DNA of 41,301 nucleotides. Origin: Lachnospiraceae bacterium (GTDB lineage Bacteria; Bacillota; Clostridia; Lachnospirales; Lachnospiraceae). Location of the stretch: contig JAILEN010000140.1 of the NCBI GenBank assembly GCA_024687655.1, positions 1 to 41,301 on the forward strand. The letters run 5' to 3'. A program made the position numbers and the translations under genes. Shown in pieces: positions 1 through 9,020 of this stretch. How positions within the stretch are numbered: position 1 is the stretch's first letter; each line of letters opens with the position of its first letter. A model generated the notes under the pieces. The model was not told the origin of the DNA, did no database searches, and worked only from the letters and a program-made list of their open reading frames with translations.

Positions 1-184
1 TATTGACGGCATTCTGATATATCCTGTGCAGTCGGGCTATGACGTCATGGTCATGAGTCTCATAAACAGAGTAGCGAGTACGCTCCGAAGAATTGATATC
101 CTCGCATACCATCACACGACCGGTATCATTTTCCGAAATGAGCTGCACTTCATTCAGGCGCATGTTTTGTGTCTTATACACCAA
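1..184 (-). CDS. Partial CDS running off the left edge, unknown product (VYKTQNMRLNEVQLISENDTGRVMVCEDINSSERTRYSVYETHDHDVIARLHRIYQNAVN...)
   Basis: Open minus-strand frame from TTG(184)/GTG(181) with an SD-like AGGGGGA just upstream; starts 19 nt after the stop of the 622-aa CDS. Not in the ORF track because it lacks an early ATG and is truncated. Confidence 0.6.
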   Translation of the reverse strand, partial: MVYKTQNMRLNEVQLISENDTGRVMVCEDINSSERTRYSVYETHDHDVIARLHRIYQNAVN

Positions 185-202
185 TTTACGATCCCCCTGA
201 GA

Positions 203-2071
203 TTACTTCATAAGACTGGTAAGCATATTGGCCTGTCCGCCTCCAAGTGCGGGAGCAGCATTTTCACTCTCCTCGCTGTGCTCCTCGAGGCCCTTCTTCT
301 CAACAACTGCATAAGCGTATGTGCAGATCTTGGGCATGTCTGTGCAGAAGATCCTGATCTCATATACGCCTGCCTTGGCAGGAGCTGTGTATACGCCGTC
401 TGCAGTGATGTCGCCGCTGCTCTCATCCGTAAGCTCGTAGGTGAGTGAGCAGGGCTCAAGTCCGTCAAATCTGACGCCGAAGTAATGGCTCTCCTTGGTG
501 AGCATCCTGACTGTAGGCATCTCAGGTGAAATGCTGGCGCCAACGATCTCCTGCTCCTCAGTGATCTGATCGCCTGACGGGAATCTGATGGCTATCCAGC
601 GATAGGTGAGCATCAGATAATCAACTGTATCCAAAAGCCGGGCACCTACTACAAAGCTGCCCTTGTCATTAAGCACACGAACTGCGGTCTCCGCATTGAC
701 CACGCTCTTCTGCTCGCTGCCGAAGATGTCGGGTGAGCCGTAGATGGTGCTTTTTAAGCTGCTGGCATTTTCGTCATCGGAGATAAGCTCATAACCTACT
801 TCAACGTAAACATTGCCCTTGCCCAGACCGTGCATGATCTCTCCTGAATAGAAGATATCTCCACGTCTCGCATCCTCTCCCAGAGGGATCTCCACTATAC
901 CGGTGGCAATCTCGGGTATGCCTGTGCGCCTGGAGCCTGCCAGCTCCCTGTTGGCCTCCAGTGCGGCAGCAACAGCCTTGGGAGGATGGATGTCAGCCTC
1001 CTTGATAAAGTACTCCAGATAATCCGCGCGCTTCAGATCCTGGGCGGGAACGGATACATACTGCTTGACCGTAGCCTCCACGACCTCCTCGATGATATAT
1101 GCACTCTCTGTACGTACCAGAGTAAAGTCTGCCAGTCTGATATAGTCGCCCTGACCGCCGATGTTTTTCATCTCAAGGTTCATACGACCGATCTCACGAT
1201 TGACCAGCTGTCTGGGCTTTAAGGAAGTAAGGGTCAGATCCATCATGAAATTGGCGGGAACCTCGGTAGCCACATCATTTTCAAATGCGGAAGCCGATCC
1301 GCTCTCAAGGATGATATTGGTGGTGGTCACCGGTGTATCCAGTGTCTCCATCCAATAATAATTAACAACAGTGTCGCCTGCGGAAAGTGAAATGTTGGAT
1401 AATACAACATTGATGAGATTGGTACCGTCAGGAGAAATAAATGTAGGTGTCTGAAGTCTCGCGGAATATGAAAGGGAAACATCCTCATCGGATATCTTTT
1501 CAACCACAACCTCTGCGCGGATGACATGACCGCGGCATGCGGATGCCGGCATCCTGAAGGTCACCATGTAGTTGGGGCTGGAATACAGCATGGAACTCAA
1601 AAGGAACTCTCCCTCCATCTCGAAGGTCTCGGGGATATCCTCCTGATCCATCAAAAACAGCGTATAGCCCTCACGCACACGGTTGTACTGAAACTCGGCA
1701 CCGGGATCGTCCTGGTCAATGGAATAAACCTTGTGGACATCCTCCTCCTTGTACTTCAGGCAAAGAGAAGCCTTGTTGGTACGAAGGGAATCAAACCCCT
1801 CAATAGCGGAAAGCTTTTTGACATCGGAGGTCTCAACAACTATCTCCCTGCCCATGCCATCGATTGCAACTCCGCTTTCTACCAGAAACGAAAGATCATC
1901 CAGTGAGAAAACTCCCAGTCCGCAGACCACGCCTGAGCCGTACATCAGCCCATTCAAAAATCTGCGCTTGTTGTTCATGTATGTCTGCTCTGCGGTGAAA
2001 TCGCCGCTGGACATACGCTTCCTCGGATAGTAACGGTTCCGCTCAAACGGATAGAGTTGTGTGTTGTTCAT
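203..2071 (-). CDS. 622-aa protein with tail/eCIS-cluster-type N-terminus (YPFERNRYYPRKRMSSGDFTAEQTYMNNKRRFLNGLMYGSGVVCGLGV..VESGVAIDGMGREIVV) and Ig-like C-terminal region
   Basis: Long ORF; N-terminal pattern RxRYYxxxxxxxxDFxxEQxYxxxKRRxxNxLxxGxGVVxGLxV...GxAxDxxGREIVV, recalled from tail-like gene clusters. Confidence 0.75.
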   Translation of the reverse strand: MNNTQLYPFERNRYYPRKRMSSGDFTAEQTYMNNKRRFLNGLMYGSGVVCGLGVFSLDDLSFLVESGVAIDGMGREIVVETSDVKKLSAIEGFDSLRTNKASLCLKYKEEDVHKVYSIDQDDPGAEFQYNRVREGYTLFLMDQEDIPETFEMEGEFLLSSMLYSSPNYMVTFRMPASACRGHVIRAEVVVEKISDEDVSLSYSARLQTPTFISPDGTNLINVVLSNISLSAGDTVVNYYWMETLDTPVTTTNIILESGSASAFENDVATEVPANFMMDLTLTSLKPRQLVNREIGRMNLEMKNIGGQGDYIRLADFTLVRTESAYIIEEVVEATVKQYVSVPAQDLKRADYLEYFIKEADIHPPKAVAAALEANRELAGSRRTGIPEIATGIVEIPLGEDARRGDIFYSGEIMHGLGKGNVYVEVGYELISDDENASSLKSTIYGSPDIFGSEQKSVVNAETAVRVLNDKGSFVVGARLLDTVDYLMLTYRWIAIRFPSGDQITEEQEIVGASISPEMPTVRMLTKESHYFGVRFDGLEPCSLTYELTDESSGDITADGVYTAPAKAGVYEIRIFCTDMPKICTYAYAVVEKKGLEEHSEESENAAPALGGGQANMLTSLMK

Positions 2072-2095
2072 AATACGCTTCTCCTTTATGAAAAC

Positions 2096-2632
2096 TTAGT
2101 ACTCACCTACATATACAAAGGTGATCTTGTCACCCATTTTCTCTTTACTGTCCTCCCACCGGATGCCGTCATCGCCGGACAGCACGATAGCCCCGGATCC
2201 GTCCTCGTACAAAATCTCCTCATGGGGATTGCCGTCGGAGTCGTAGGTCACAAAGGACTTTTTACAGCCGCCGTATACAAAGCCGTCCTCGTTGTCCTGC
2301 CAGGAGCCGTCCATCTCCCAGAAATAGACCTCGCCCTCCTGCTCGGAGTAGTTGACCATGGCGTGGAAACCGCCGTCACCGTCCCGCCAAACATCTATCA
2401 CGAAGCGGTCATTATCGGGATCCTGCCATTCGCCCAGAAGCTTTTTCTGAAGCTCCGATCTCGCCTCCTTGCGCTCGTCGTAGTTCTGATCCAGATTGAC
2501 ACTGGGCACCCTGGGGACGCCTAAAACCGATACAATGACCACGGCAGCTATACCCAGCATGACCAAAACCGCTATGATCACAGGTAAGTTTTTGTTTTTC
2601 TTGTCATTCATATCAGATGCGGGAAAGCTCAT
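2096..2632 (-). CDS. Membrane-anchored protein, single N-terminal TM plus extracytoplasmic domain; paralogue of the 240-aa protein at 10102-10824
   Basis: TM segment LPVIIAVLVMLGIAAVVIVSVLG; C-terminal motif GSGAIVLSGDDGIRWEDSKEKMGDKITFVYVGE shared with paralogue. Confidence 0.75.
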   Translation of the reverse strand: MSFPASDMNDKKNKNLPVIIAVLVMLGIAAVVIVSVLGVPRVPSVNLDQNYDERKEARSELQKKLLGEWQDPDNDRFVIDVWRDGDGGFHAMVNYSEQEGEVYFWEMDGSWQDNEDGFVYGGCKKSFVTYDSDGNPHEEILYEDGSGAIVLSGDDGIRWEDSKEKMGDKITFVYVGEY

Positions 2633-3173
2633 ATTCGGCCCATGGATACTGATTCATGAACTGACCGTCATACTGCTCCACTGCTTCCCATTTTCCCTCC
2701 AAAAAATCATAATAATCACAGTCAATACGATCTGTGACGATACCTATGCTGTTGTACTTTTTGATCACGATATCCTCCGCCCCCACTGAGGAAAGCGTCT
2801 TTTTTAAGTCACTGATCATATTCCTCAGATAACTGCGATCGGAATCCGTATCCTCCCCATCCTCCCAGAGGATGGACATGAGCGTACCCATGGAAAGCAT
2901 GCTGCCTCTGTGACACACAAGTATGGCAAAAAGCTCCTTGGTACGCGCTCTTTTAAAATCAAGGGGACCATCAGATGAAAATACTTCGAATTCACCAAAA
3001 CACTGTACTCTGATATTGTTCTTACGTGTCCCGGCTCCTTGAAACTCGCAGGGATCATTGACTATCTCGCAACGGACATCAGGTCTGATATTCTGAATGG
3101 AAAGCCGAAGCTCCTCCGCAGCCCCATTATCTGCCGCCGGATCATTGTGATCATTGACAATCAAAACATACAT
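2613..3173 (-). CDS. OmpR/SARP-like winged-helix transcriptional regulator
   Basis: IRVQCFGEFEVFSSDGPLDFKRARTKELFAILVCHRGSMLSMGTLMSILWEDGEDTDSDRSYLRNMISDLKKTLSSVGAEDIVIKKYNSIGI is typical of the Trans_reg_C half of SARP/BTAD regulators. Start trimmed from 3224 to ATG 3173 because the upstream extension covers a promoter and dyad. Confidence 0.8.
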   Translation of the reverse strand: MYVLIVNDHNDPAADNGAAEELRLSIQNIRPDVRCEIVNDPCEFQGAGTRKNNIRVQCFGEFEVFSSDGPLDFKRARTKELFAILVCHRGSMLSMGTLMSILWEDGEDTDSDRSYLRNMISDLKKTLSSVGAEDIVIKKYNSIGIVTDRIDCDYYDFLEGKWEAVEQYDGQFMNQYPWAEYELSRI

Positions 3174-3188
3174 GCGGTGAAACACTCC

Positions 3189-3243
3189 CCCTGTGCAAAC
3201 TGTACACAGGGATAATTTTATCACAACATACGTACAATAACAA
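3189..3243 (-). promoter_or_regulatory. Promoter TTGTTA-N17-TAAAAT with operator-like dyad CCCTGTG-N9-CACAGGG at the expected start site of the wHTH gene
   Basis: Read directly: -10 at 3215-3220, -35-like TTGTTA 17 nt upstream, perfect 7-bp dyad at 3189-3211. Confidence 0.5.
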
Positions 3244-3260
3244 ACAAAAATGTTAAATTG

Positions 3261-3980
3261 CTATTCTATGGAGAAATCAGAACCTGAATCCGACTCGGTA
3301 ACGGACAAAAGAGCATCGGGATATTCATCCGCATCGATCTCGGTCACCTCGGTATAGTTCTTGGAAAGATAGCAGATCTTGCCGTCGATATAGCAAAGCC
3401 TGCGGGTACCGGCGGAATGATTTCCTATCATATAGCCGGTGACGCCCTTGTTGACGGTACCCAGGGAATCTCCCTGGCCGTTGGCGTTTTTATGCATGGT
3501 AAGTCCGCCTCCGTTGATACCAAGGACGGTAACGGAATAAAAAGGACCCTTTTCTTCCTTCTCTGCCTTTGCGGCTGCTGCAGCCTCGGAATCCTCCCCG
3601 GTCTCCTCCTCAGCCGTCTCGGTGGCAGCGGGCTCCTCTGTGGCAGCCTCCTCGGTGGCCTCTGGTTCCTCCGCAACTTCCTCCTCGGCAACCTCAGACT
3701 CGACAACATCGGCATCAGCAGTATCCACATCCTCCTCCGTGGCGGTGGACTCAGATATGCTGGAATCGCCTATATTGGCATAGGGATCGTCGGTATTGGA
3801 GTCATAGGATGCAGCAATATCGGCTGATTCCGCCTGGGCTGCGGCGATATCCTCCTCGGTGGCCAAAACTGTCTCCTTATCAGACTTTTTAACTCCGCCA
3901 AAGCCCTCCTGATAGAGGATACCAACGGTACCTCCGGAGATGATAAATGCAAATATTAAAACGATAACTAATCTCTTCAT
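3261..3980 (-). CDS. Membrane-anchored protein with Glu/Ala-rich linker and C-terminal SH3b-like domain
   Basis: N-terminal TM (MKRLVIVLIFAFIISGGTVGILY), long E/A/T-rich region, then SVTVLGINGGGLTMHKNANGQGDSLGTVNKGVTGYMIG... resembling bacterial SH3. Confidence 0.65.
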   Translation of the reverse strand: MKRLVIVLIFAFIISGGTVGILYQEGFGGVKKSDKETVLATEEDIAAAQAESADIAASYDSNTDDPYANIGDSSISESTATEEDVDTADADVVESEVAEEEVAEEPEATEEAATEEPAATETAEEETGEDSEAAAAAKAEKEEKGPFYSVTVLGINGGGLTMHKNANGQGDSLGTVNKGVTGYMIGNHSAGTRRLCYIDGKICYLSKNYTEVTEIDADEYPDALLSVTESDSGSDFSIE

Positions 3981-4000
3981 TTTCAGATACTCCTTATATA

Positions 4001-4057
4001 AAGATCCTTCGCTGCGCTCAGGATGACACTTGGATCCCGCTGCGCTCAGGATGACAA
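4001..4057. repeat. REP-like intergenic repeat, two partial units (AAGATCCTTCGCTGCGCTCAGGATGACA)
   Basis: Same core as seven other copies in the window. Confidence 0.85.
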
Positions 4058-4067
4058 AAACAACGAC

Positions 4068-5024
4068 TTACACCGCAGAGGGAAGATGGATGTATATTCC
4101 CATGCCGCTTCCAACACTGCTCCTGGCATAGATCATGCCGCCGTAATACTCAACAATGGCCCTGGCCTGTGCCAGTCCCAGTCCGTTACCGCTGATGCGG
4201 TTGGTACCCTGGAAGTTGAGCTCAAAGATATGCTCGGTCTCATCGGGAGCCAGGCCCTCGCCGTTATCCTTCATGACAATAAAAAGCTCCTGCTCGATCC
4301 GTGAAATGGTGATCTGCAGTGTCCCCTCCCTGCTCATATACTTGATGGCATTGTCTATGATATTTTTAAACAGAACATCTATCATGGTAGGTGATGCCTT
4401 GACCATAAGGGTGGCATCAGTGGAAATGGTACGAATGGAAATACCCGCCTTGCCTGCAGCCTCCTGAAGGTCAGCCGCAGCCCTTTGGGCAGCCTCTCCG
4501 ATATTGATAACCTTGGGAGGATCATTTTTCGCATCGGGAAGGATGGTCTCGTAATTGCTCTCTCCCTCGGCTGCATAGAGCTTGTTGGTAGCAGCCTTAA
4601 GAGACGCCTCAAGAGACGCCACCTTTTCAGACAGATAGGAGTTCCTCTCATTGATCTCCTGCATCTGCTTATCTTTTTTCTCAGACTCCTGATGAAGCTT
4701 TTCTATCTCCTCCTCACGGGACTTGATGTCCGAATGGGCATTCTCAAGATCCTCACGTCTGGAAGCCAGCTGATCTATAAGTGAATTGACATGGACACGC
4801 TCACCCTCAGGCTCGCCCTCGGGCGTGTCGGAAAACAGATCATCATCCTCGTCAACGCTGTCTGATGGAAGGCCTACAGCAATGACCGCCAAAAACATAA
4901 CCCCCATACCTATGGAGCAGCCTAAAACACCGAATGAGTTCCCCAAAACAAACATAAATAAAAATCCTGCATAAAACAGACATGCTGCCAATAACAGGAT
5001 CTTCTGACTGCCTCTCAGTTTCAT
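4068..5024 (-). CDS. Membrane-anchored coiled-coil HATPase_c protein (histidine-kinase-like, no recognisable phospho-acceptor His)
   Basis: Two N-terminal TM segments, long coiled coil, HATPase boxes NIIDNAIKYMS, DNGEGLA, GNGLGLAQARAIVEYYGG. Confidence 0.8.
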   Translation of the reverse strand: MKLRGSQKILLLAACLFYAGFLFMFVLGNSFGVLGCSIGMGVMFLAVIAVGLPSDSVDEDDDLFSDTPEGEPEGERVHVNSLIDQLASRREDLENAHSDIKSREEEIEKLHQESEKKDKQMQEINERNSYLSEKVASLEASLKAATNKLYAAEGESNYETILPDAKNDPPKVINIGEAAQRAAADLQEAAGKAGISIRTISTDATLMVKASPTMIDVLFKNIIDNAIKYMSREGTLQITISRIEQELFIVMKDNGEGLAPDETEHIFELNFQGTNRISGNGLGLAQARAIVEYYGGMIYARSSVGSGMGIYIHLPSAV

Positions 5025-5032
5025 ACTACCTC

Positions 5033-5377
5033 CTAAAACAATTCGGACGTCCCTTCCACAGCGGAAAAGAGCTCCTCCTCCCTGATGGGCATAGTGATAT
5101 AACCATCTGCTCCGGCAGAATATGCCTCGTCCCTGTGACCGGCATTCTCAGCAAGGATGATGATACGAACATGCTCATCGTGATTTTTAAGCATGGGTAT
5201 AAGCTTGATACCCGAAAGCCCGAAGATCACGACATCCCCCGATCCCATAAATGCAGACTTGGCAGCCATAAGGGGATCCTCATAGCTTGTCGCATCAGAA
5301 TTGGGATACCTGTCCGAACACATCCGGATGAGTTCTTTTCGTATGTACTTGTCTCTGTGATTTATTACTATCTTCAT
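5033..5377 (-). CDS. Stand-alone pseudo-receiver domain protein
   Basis: CheY-like length and pattern (MKIVINHRDKYIRKELIRM...GDVVIFGLSGIKLIPML...RIIILAENAG...AGADGYITMPIREEELFSAV) with canonical Asp and Lys replaced. Confidence 0.75.
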   Translation of the reverse strand: MKIVINHRDKYIRKELIRMCSDRYPNSDATSYEDPLMAAKSAFMGSGDVVIFGLSGIKLIPMLKNHDEHVRIIILAENAGHRDEAYSAGADGYITMPIREEELFSAVEGTSELF

Positions 5378-5475
5378 ATTTTATACTATTTGGTTATATT
5401 TAACAACCACTAAACCCGCCTGACGAAGGAATGTACACATCACTATATTGGGCTTTTTATCATTCGTCAGTTCAC

Positions 5476-5509
5476 ATTATACCCGACGTATTGCAACAAC
5501 ATTGCAACA
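5476..5509 (-). promoter_or_regulatory. Direct-repeat promoter 1: TGTTGCA-N4-TGTTGCA-N10-TATAAT
   Basis: Heptamers at 5503-5509 and 5492-5498 (11-bp period), -10 TATAAT at 5476-5481. Confidence 0.7.
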
Positions 5510-5524
5510 AATTCCAATTTTATT

Positions 5525-5627
5525 AAAGATTCTTCGCTTCGCTCAGAATGACAAGCCTTAATGTCATCCTGAGGAGCCTATGAAGTTGACATGCTTCGCA
5601 GGTCAACAACCAGACGAAGGATCTTAT
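5525..5627. repeat. Long REP-like repeat (~100 bp), near-identical to 6824-6922
   Basis: Shared AAAGATTCTTCGCTTCGCTCAGAATGACA...TGTCATCCTGAGGAGC(C/G)TATGAAGTTGACATGCTTCGCAGGTCAACAACCAGACGAAGGATCTTATA. Confidence 0.95.
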
Positions 5628-6802
5628 AGTTTATTATTTTTCAGCCTCGTTATGGATACCTTCGTGTCATACATGTAGTCGTTTATGATGTCATTGTCCG
5701 AATGCTCCCTCATGAGGTCATCCAGATGCTTCTGGTCCTTACTGTCGGGCCTGTACCATTTGTCCCGGGTATTGACGATATTGACATTCCTGACAAAGTC
5801 TCCCGGAGTAAAACTGGTAGCCATCTTGTCTATGATATCAAGCTTCTTTTGCTCCTTCTCCGCATATCTGTGGAAGTAGGGAGCGTTGATGGGATCATTT
5901 CTCACATCTTCAAAATATGAAAGCTGGGTGAGGAAGTATTCCATCTTTGGCATATTTGCTGCCATATATTCGGGAGAAAGCATCTCCACACTTATGGCTA
6001 TGTCAAACATTTTTTTGGTAAGGATGTCCAGGTAAGGTCTCCTCTTTTCCTCGGACTTGGTGGAGTAATCCTTCATAAAGCTTTCTGCGTAGCTTTTCTC
6101 CTGATTGGTCCACTTGTCCCCGGAGCCCGACGGCATGAACAGCGCCACCAGCCCGTTCATCTTTTTCTCTCCGCGGATCTCATCCTCATAGGTATTGAGT
6201 CTTTCAAACACTCTCTTGTTCTCCTGACGGAGAGGTTTTTTTGCCTTAAACCCGGTGGGATCTATGGCTATTTCCGACAGATCCCGGTAGGAGGTGGCCT
6301 CATCTATATCCGCATAGCACTCGGCGGCGGCCTTCATCATGGTCTCGTTCAGCCGGGTGGCAACGCTTTTGAGCTTGCCCAGGGAGGCGGTCACCGCCTT
6401 GCCGGCTGCACTCCAGCCGCTGGCGTGGGCCTCGTACTCGTCTATCCTGCGGATCATGTCTCCAAAGGCCGTGGCGGTAGGAACATCCTGGCTCTTGGCC
6501 ATCACATCATCCAAAACGTAGTTATTGGAAAGTGCCATCCTCCAGGTGGAAAGCGCCTGGACGATATCACCCAGCTTATCATCCACCTCACCACCGTTCC
6601 TCTCGAAATCGGCCATCTCCGCATCGAAGCCGTCGTCGATGTATTTCCAGTCATCATCGGCGCTCTCGCTCTCCTTTTTGGGGGTGGCATGGAACTTCTC
6701 GTCCACTTCCAGCCCATCGGACTTTTCCTCCTCGAGAGCCTTGACTTCGTCAGAAGACAGGTCTTCCTTCCATTTTTCTTTCTCTTCTGCTTTTTCTTTC
6801 AT
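5624..6802 (-). CDS. 392-aa protein of unknown function, highly charged N-terminus
   Basis: Long ORF, AAGGTAG SD-like sequence upstream, flanked by direct repeats. Confidence 0.75.
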   Translation of the reverse strand: MKEKAEEKEKWKEDLSSDEVKALEEEKSDGLEVDEKFHATPKKESESADDDWKYIDDGFDAEMADFERNGGEVDDKLGDIVQALSTWRMALSNNYVLDDVMAKSQDVPTATAFGDMIRRIDEYEAHASGWSAAGKAVTASLGKLKSVATRLNETMMKAAAECYADIDEATSYRDLSEIAIDPTGFKAKKPLRQENKRVFERLNTYEDEIRGEKKMNGLVALFMPSGSGDKWTNQEKSYAESFMKDYSTKSEEKRRPYLDILTKKMFDIAISVEMLSPEYMAANMPKMEYFLTQLSYFEDVRNDPINAPYFHRYAEKEQKKLDIIDKMATSFTPGDFVRNVNIVNTRDKWYRPDSKDQKHLDDLMREHSDNDIINDYMYDTKVSITRLKNNKL

Positions 6803-6823
6803 ACATCTACCTTCAAGTAAGAA

Positions 6824-6922
6824 AAGATTCTTCGCTTCGCTCAGAATGACACCCTGTCATCCTGAGGAGCGTATGAAGTTGACATGCTTCGCAGGTCAAC
6901 AACCAGACGAAGGATCTTATAA
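6824..6922. repeat. Long REP-like repeat (~100 bp), near-identical to 5525-5627, same orientation
   Basis: Read directly. Confidence 0.95.
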
Positions 6923-9001
6923 ATAAACTCCGTAGTTACCGAAATCGGTAGAGTCTATTATCCGTCCCAGCTTCTCCAGCTCGTACCGAAGCGCCATGAT
7001 CACGTCCGCCATGGTGATGGCCCGGTCAAAGCCTCCGGCATAATAAGCCGCAGTCTGTAATATCGCCTTTATATTGCTGCCCGACAGTTCAAAGTGCTCC
7101 GCCAGATACTCAAAGTCAACATCGCTTGAAAACCTGCAGGTCTCAGGAAGAGTATGCTTCCAGAGCCTGAGCCTGGTGGCCTCATCGGGGCTGTCGATAT
7201 GTACCACATAGGTGATACGCCTCACAAAGGCGGAGTCAAAATTGTGGTACAGGTTGGTAGCCAAAATGGTCATACCATTATGTTCTTCTATCTTTTGGAG
7301 CAGGTAGGCTGTCTCCGCATTGGCGTATCTGTCATTGGAGTCACCCACCTCGGTACGCTTGGCAAAAAGCGCATCCGCCTCATCAAAAAACAGGATCACA
7401 TTTACCTTTTTGGCCTCTTCAAAGATCACACCCAGGTTCTTTTCCGTCTCACCTATGTACTTTGAAAAGATCTGCGATACATCCACCCGGTAAAGGGGGA
7501 GCCCCAGCTCGTTGGCAACAACCTGGGCGGCCATGGTCTTGCCGGTACCCGGTGCGCCGTACATCAGCACCGACACTCCGTTGCCGTAGGCATTTTTCTT
7601 GCCCACTCCGTACTTTTCGTCTATCCTGTCCCTCAGCCTGTAGCGATCGCAGGCTACCAAAAGCCTCTTCTTCTGAAGCTCGGCGATCTCCATATCCTCC
7701 CACACATAGGCGGTGTGCACCCTGGTGGCAAGTCCCGCAAAGTTGGCCGAATTATATCTGAATATAACGGACAAAAGCCCTGACCTGTCGATAGCCCTGC
7801 CATCCTCTGCCTCACTCATAAGGTGGGACATCCTCACCACCTCGCAGATCCTGGAATAGGAAAAGCCGTAGGTGTCGGAAATGGTCTCAATGGACACATC
7901 CTCTGACAGTTCCAGTTTCCAGCGGGCTATAAGCTCCTTCCATACCGTAAGCCTCTCATCCGCATCCGGAAGCTCCAGGGTCACGGGCGTGGTCATATAC
8001 TCATCGTGCAAAAGCTCGTCAGGCATATGATCGGCTCCGTAGATGAAAAGCGCCTTAAAATGCTTAAGCTCATCCCAGGAAGCTATGAGCTTTTTCACAT
8101 CCGAGGTACGCACCACCGTCCTGCCTGGACAAAGGGCTGCCCGGATGATCATATCCTGTAGCCGCTTGTCATCTGCTCCGTCCAGTTCAATGACCGTATG
8201 CTCAGACTGATCCAGTATCGCCTCGATATCCTCCAGGTCCTGACACTCCAGATAGTATCTGCCGTCATGCTCTTCAAGGTCACAAAGCCTCCTGGCAAAA
8301 TCCTGATAGGATGCCGGAAGTCCCGGATGATCCGGTCTGTCCTTCTTTTTTAATGTACCGAAAACATAATTCAAAAGCGCCGGATGTATCACCAGGGGCA
8401 TATGCAAAAAAGGTCTCACATTCTCGTCGGTCTGGCTGTGGTCGAGACAGAACTTGAAAAATGCTCCGTCCCTGTCGCCCACTACTGCCGCGTTCTTGCT
8501 GCCCTCATTATCAAAGGTCTCTATCAATGCCTGAAACACTCCCAGGGTGGGATACTGCAACGAGGACTCGTTGGCTATGTATCCGTAGAGCCTGGTATAC
8601 TTCATATCACACTGCACCGACAGTGCCAGTATCAGCGCCAGTACATCCGCATCCGTAAGTGAAAATGCCTCCCTGCAGCCTGATATGGGAAGCCACCCCT
8701 CTGTGGCCGCCGTCCTGGATGCTATATGCTCCATGGCATTTTTAACATCCCCGGCAAAGGCCTCATCATAGCCTATGCTCACCCGATCCTCAGGCCTGGT
8801 GAAATAGTAGGATTCGATCTCCGCCTCGGTCATCTTCATACCCCGGGAAAAGATCATGCCCTCGGAGCTTTTTGTCTTGGCATCCAGAAAATGCTCCAGG
8901 ATCATATCCAAAAGGTATAGGTAGGATGTAAGCTCCTCCGTCCCGTCAGCATATGGGGTATTTATTTTTTTCTTATCAAAGTAGTCGTTGTAACCGAACA
9001 C
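6917..9001 (-). CDS. AAA+ ATPase of eCIS-associated type (694 aa)
   Basis: Walker A GAPGTGKT, Walker B VILFFDEADALF, sensor ILATN, Arg region AFVRRITYVVHID; long N-terminal extension. Confidence 0.9.
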   Translation of the reverse strand: MFGYNDYFDKKKINTPYADGTEELTSYLYLLDMILEHFLDAKTKSSEGMIFSRGMKMTEAEIESYYFTRPEDRVSIGYDEAFAGDVKNAMEHIASRTAATEGWLPISGCREAFSLTDADVLALILALSVQCDMKYTRLYGYIANESSLQYPTLGVFQALIETFDNEGSKNAAVVGDRDGAFFKFCLDHSQTDENVRPFLHMPLVIHPALLNYVFGTLKKKDRPDHPGLPASYQDFARRLCDLEEHDGRYYLECQDLEDIEAILDQSEHTVIELDGADDKRLQDMIIRAALCPGRTVVRTSDVKKLIASWDELKHFKALFIYGADHMPDELLHDEYMTTPVTLELPDADERLTVWKELIARWKLELSEDVSIETISDTYGFSYSRICEVVRMSHLMSEAEDGRAIDRSGLLSVIFRYNSANFAGLATRVHTAYVWEDMEIAELQKKRLLVACDRYRLRDRIDEKYGVGKKNAYGNGVSVLMYGAPGTGKTMAAQVVANELGLPLYRVDVSQIFSKYIGETEKNLGVIFEEAKKVNVILFFDEADALFAKRTEVGDSNDRYANAETAYLLQKIEEHNGMTILATNLYHNFDSAFVRRITYVVHIDSPDEATRLRLWKHTLPETCRFSSDVDFEYLAEHFELSGSNIKAILQTAAYYAGGFDRAITMADVIMALRYELEKLGRIIDSTDFGNYGVYL

Positions 9002-9020
9002 TGAAAATCTCCTGTTTTGT

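Noticed and set aside
26-448. 140-aa plus-strand ORF at the left edge
   Set aside because: Overlaps the 622-aa CDS and the truncated minus-strand gene that has SD and coupling support.
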